A stretch of 8,014 nt of DNA from Flavobacterium psychrophilum (GTDB taxonomy: Bacteria > Bacteroidota > Bacteroidia > Flavobacteriales > Flavobacteriaceae): positions 1 through 8,014 of the forward strand of contig CAMBHH010000162.1 in assembly GCA_945866505.1 (NCBI GenBank), given 5' to 3'. Both the position numbers and the translations under genes were made by a program. This document shows positions 5,687 to 8,014 of this stretch, in pieces (position 1 is the first letter of the stretch; each line of letters opens with the position of its first letter). A model generated the notes under the pieces. It was not told the DNA's origin, searched no databases, and was given only the letters and a program-made list of their open reading frames with translations.

Positions 5687-8014
5687 TTATATTTCAGTAG
5701 CTCGAGCCAATCTTCTATCTCGCAACCAGTATTTGGTTCTTTTCACTAAATAGAACATTACTGGAACCATCACCAAGGTTAAAACCGTGGCATACGTCAA
5801 TCCGAATATAATTGTCCAAGCCAGTGGTCCCCAGAAAATCACATTGTCTCCACCCATAAAAAAGTGCGGATTAAAATCGGTAATCAAGGTAAAGAAGTCA
5901 AAGTTCAATCCAATTGCTAATGGAATCAATCCTAGAACTGCGGTTAAAGCCGTCAATAATACGGGACGCAAACGCGATTTTCCTGATTCTATAATTACTT
6001 CTTTTATTTCTTCTAGCGATAAGTCATCATGGCTTTGTAGCTTATTATCGCTTACTTTTTGGTCTAACAATAAGACAAAGAAATCCATTAATACGATTCC
6101 GTTTTTCACCACGATACCCGCTAGCGAAATGATTCCCATCATCGTCATCAGGATTACGAAATCCATTCCTGCAATAACATAGCCATAGAAAACACCGCTA
6201 AAACTTAAGATAACAGTGAATAAAATCACCATTGTTTTCGAAATCGAATTAAATTGTAAAACAATAATTAGCGTTATTCCTGCCAACGCTAAGAATAGTG
6301 CATACATCAAGAAACTTTGATTCTTACCTTGTTCTTCCTGTACTCCAGAGAAGGAATAGCTCACATCAGCTGGCAATTTATAATTTTTTAATTCGGCTTG
6401 GATTTGCTTTGTAATTTCATCACCATTAAAACCTGTCAAAACATTCGAATAAATGGTCATTATTCGTTTGTGGTTCTTTCTTTTGATTTGGTTGTAGGTT
6501 AATGTTTTTTCGGTTTGTGAAACAGCCGAAATTGGAATTTGCTGAATTTGCCCGTTATTTTGATTTCTAAATGTCAACGATTGATTGAAAAGAATGTTTT
6601 CGTTCTTGCGTTGGTCGTCTTGCATACGCATTACAATATTGTAATCGTCATCACCTTCTTTGTAAGTCGAAATTTCTTGACCGTAAACCGAACGACGCAA
6701 GGCAAAACCCAATTGTCCTGTAGAAACGCCCATACTTCCGGCGTTTACTCTATCTACTTTTACTTCAAGTTCTGGACTGTCTCTGTTGATGTCTACGCTC
6801 AATTTTTCGATACCCGGTATGTTTTTCGAATTGACAAAAGCAATCATTTTATCGGCTTCTTTCAACATCGAATCATAATCGGTTCCTTTTAGTTCAACAC
6901 TAATCGGATAACCTGCTGGTGGCCCATTGGCATCTTTTTCGACTGTAATGGTCGCTCCAGCAATTGCTTTCACTTTAGAACGAATTTCATCCAAAATATC
7001 CGAAGTGTTAATTTCCTTTCGAAATTTGAATTCCGAAAAACTCACCGTTACTTTTCCCTTAAAAGGCGTTTCCGAAGCCGAACCCGCATCTACATTTGGA
7101 TTTCCAGCACCAATTCCAACCTGAGAAACAATACTTTCTGCCAAGAAGTTTTTATCCGTTTTTGGATCAACATATTTTTGGAGAATTCCAATGATTTGAT
7201 TTTCTACGAACAAAGTTGCTTTATTGGTTTTTTCAATCGTAGTTCCCTGTGGATATTCAATATAAGCAATAACCTGATTCGGAATATTGTCTGGAAAAAA
7301 CAATACTTTTCTCGGGAAAACACCAAGTAAAACAAAGGAGAAAAACAACATTCCAATAATTGTAATTAGGGCAACCCAAGAGCTACTTTTAGTTAGGATT
7401 TTGGATAAAAATACTTTGTATTTTTCTTCCATTCTTGGGAAAAAGCTGTGTTGAAAATCCTGTGTCCATTGGTACAATTTAAGGAAATACAACCACATTA
7501 AACCAGTGGCAATCAATAATAAATGTCCAATTCCTCTCAAGAATTTGCTATCATAAGTATATTTCGACCCAATAAAAGCCAAGAATATTCCGAATGCCAA
7601 AAATAAAATAGTATAGAATTTCAGGTTCTTTTTAGAAATATTTCTATCTTCAGTATCCATCGAACCACCCGTCATTGCTGCATTGACCACCATCGCTACA
7701 AATAAAGAAGCAGTAAGCGTTACAGTCAAAGTCATTGGGAAATATTTCATAAATTTACCCATTGTTCCAGGCCATAATGCAAAAGGCAAGAACGCCATCA
7801 AGGTGGTAGCAGTAGATGAAATTACGGGCCAAGCAATTTCGCCAATACCGACTTTTGAAGCCGTTACCCGATCCATTCCTTTTTTCATATTGGCAAAAAC
7901 GTTGTCCACGACCACAATTCCGTCATCGACCAACATTCCTAATCCCATTACTAGTCCGAACAATACCATTGTGTTCAAGGTTAACCCTAGAGCTGAAAGT
8001 ATGGCAAAAGCAAT
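5687..8014 (-). CDS. RND-family efflux permease subunit, C-terminal part (5' end outside window)
   Basis: This is the inner-membrane pump of a tripartite efflux system, driven by proton influx and working with a periplasmic adaptor and a TolC-like channel. The frame stays open to the window edge, giving at least 775 residues of an expected 1,000-1,200. A TTG at 7978 is internal, since residues before it (IAFAILSALGLTL) continue helix TM4. Using window numbering, the proton-relay aspartates lie in LVDDGIVVVDNV (30-31) and the matching lysine in GIVVKNGIVLMDF (637), so the HAE-type relay is intact. The TM5-TM6 region follows, then TM7 (about 213-232), the second periplasmic porter/docking domain (about 235-560), and TM8-TM12 to the C-terminus. 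Two extra hydrophobic segments lie between TM6 and TM7 (about 131-149 and 163-179), and there is a long loop between TM11 and TM12 (about 702-730). The substrate is unknown. The terminator directly downstream makes it the last gene of its operon; adaptor and channel genes, if linked, lie upstream outside the window. Confidence 0.93.
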   Translation of the reverse strand: MAFAILSALGLTLNTMVLFGLVMGLGMLVDDGIVVVDNVFANMKKGMDRVTASKVGIGEIAWPVISSTATTLMAFLPFALWPGTMGKFMKYFPMTLTVTLTASLFVAMVVNAAMTGGSMDTEDRNISKKNLKFYTILFLAFGIFLAFIGSKYTYDSKFLRGIGHLLLIATGLMWLYFLKLYQWTQDFQHSFFPRMEEKYKVFLSKILTKSSSWVALITIIGMLFFSFVLLGVFPRKVLFFPDNIPNQVIAYIEYPQGTTIEKTNKATLFVENQIIGILQKYVDPKTDKNFLAESIVSQVGIGAGNPNVDAGSASETPFKGKVTVSFSEFKFRKEINTSDILDEIRSKVKAIAGATITVEKDANGPPAGYPISVELKGTDYDSMLKEADKMIAFVNSKNIPGIEKLSVDINRDSPELEVKVDRVNAGSMGVSTGQLGFALRRSVYGQEISTYKEGDDDYNIVMRMQDDQRKNENILFNQSLTFRNQNNGQIQQIPISAVSQTEKTLTYNQIKRKNHKRIMTIYSNVLTGFNGDEITKQIQAELKNYKLPADVSYSFSGVQEEQGKNQSFLMYALFLALAGITLIIVLQFNSISKTMVILFTVILSFSGVFYGYVIAGMDFVILMTMMGIISLAGIVVKNGIVLMDFFVLLLDQKVSDNKLQSHDDLSLEEIKEVIIESGKSRLRPVLLTALTAVLGLIPLAIGLNFDFFTLITDFNPHFFMGGDNVIFWGPLAWTIIFGLTYATVLTLVMVPVMFYLVKRTKYWLRDRRLARATEI

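Noticed and set aside
5787..6182. 131-codon plus-strand open frame inside the RND gene
   Set aside because: It is an antisense shadow of a clearly conserved membrane protein, with no protein-like motif of its own.
6539..6892. 117-codon plus-strand open frame inside the RND gene
   Set aside because: It lies opposite the conserved periplasmic domain of the permease. It has no recognisable motif and no promoter.
7976..7978. TTG codon as start of the RND protein
   Set aside because: The frame remains open to the window edge, and the preceding residues continue TM4. A real RND permease has about 350 or more residues before this point.

Overview
The window comes from a low-GC Bacteroidetes chromosome, most likely Flavobacterium or a close relative. 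The evidence is A/T-rich intergenic DNA, very weak Shine-Dalgarno signals, promoter-like boxes of the Bacteroidetes type (TAnnTTTG, in the best case with an upstream TTG), and protein sequences of flavobacterial character. The genus is an inference from style, not from a database match. Every gene found lies on the minus strand, so the window reads biologically from right to left.

From right to left: (1) 8014-5687, the C-terminal two thirds of an RND-family inner-membrane efflux permease, cut by the window edge and closed by a good terminator. (2) 5388-4255, an unusual two-domain protein with an N-terminal HxGH nucleotidyltransferase and a C-terminal GHMP-kinase-like domain, again with its own terminator. 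(3) 3905-2127, aspartyl-tRNA synthetase (aspS), whose promoter box shows that the upstream in-frame TTG is not the start. (4) 1998-1804, a small cold-shock protein with a strong terminator. (5) 1580 to the left edge, the start of the NADH:quinone oxidoreductase operon nuoA-nuoB-nuoC, with a well-formed promoter before nuoA. nuoD is expected just outside the window.

The genes form about five independent transcription units and are not one pathway. nuoABC build respiratory complex I: one membrane subunit, the N2 cluster subunit and the 30-kDa peripheral subunit. AspS and Csp are housekeeping translation and RNA functions. The nucleotidyltransferase/kinase fusion probably activates a sugar for a surface glycan, and the RND permease exports small molecules.

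I did not find a convincing undescribed multi-gene system. The points most worth a second look are the nucleotidyltransferase-GHMP fusion with its altered phosphate-binding loop, a 7-bp repeat array with inverted counterpart inserted between nuoA and nuoB, two extra predicted membrane helices in the RND permease, and a perfect 12-bp palindrome upstream of the fusion gene.
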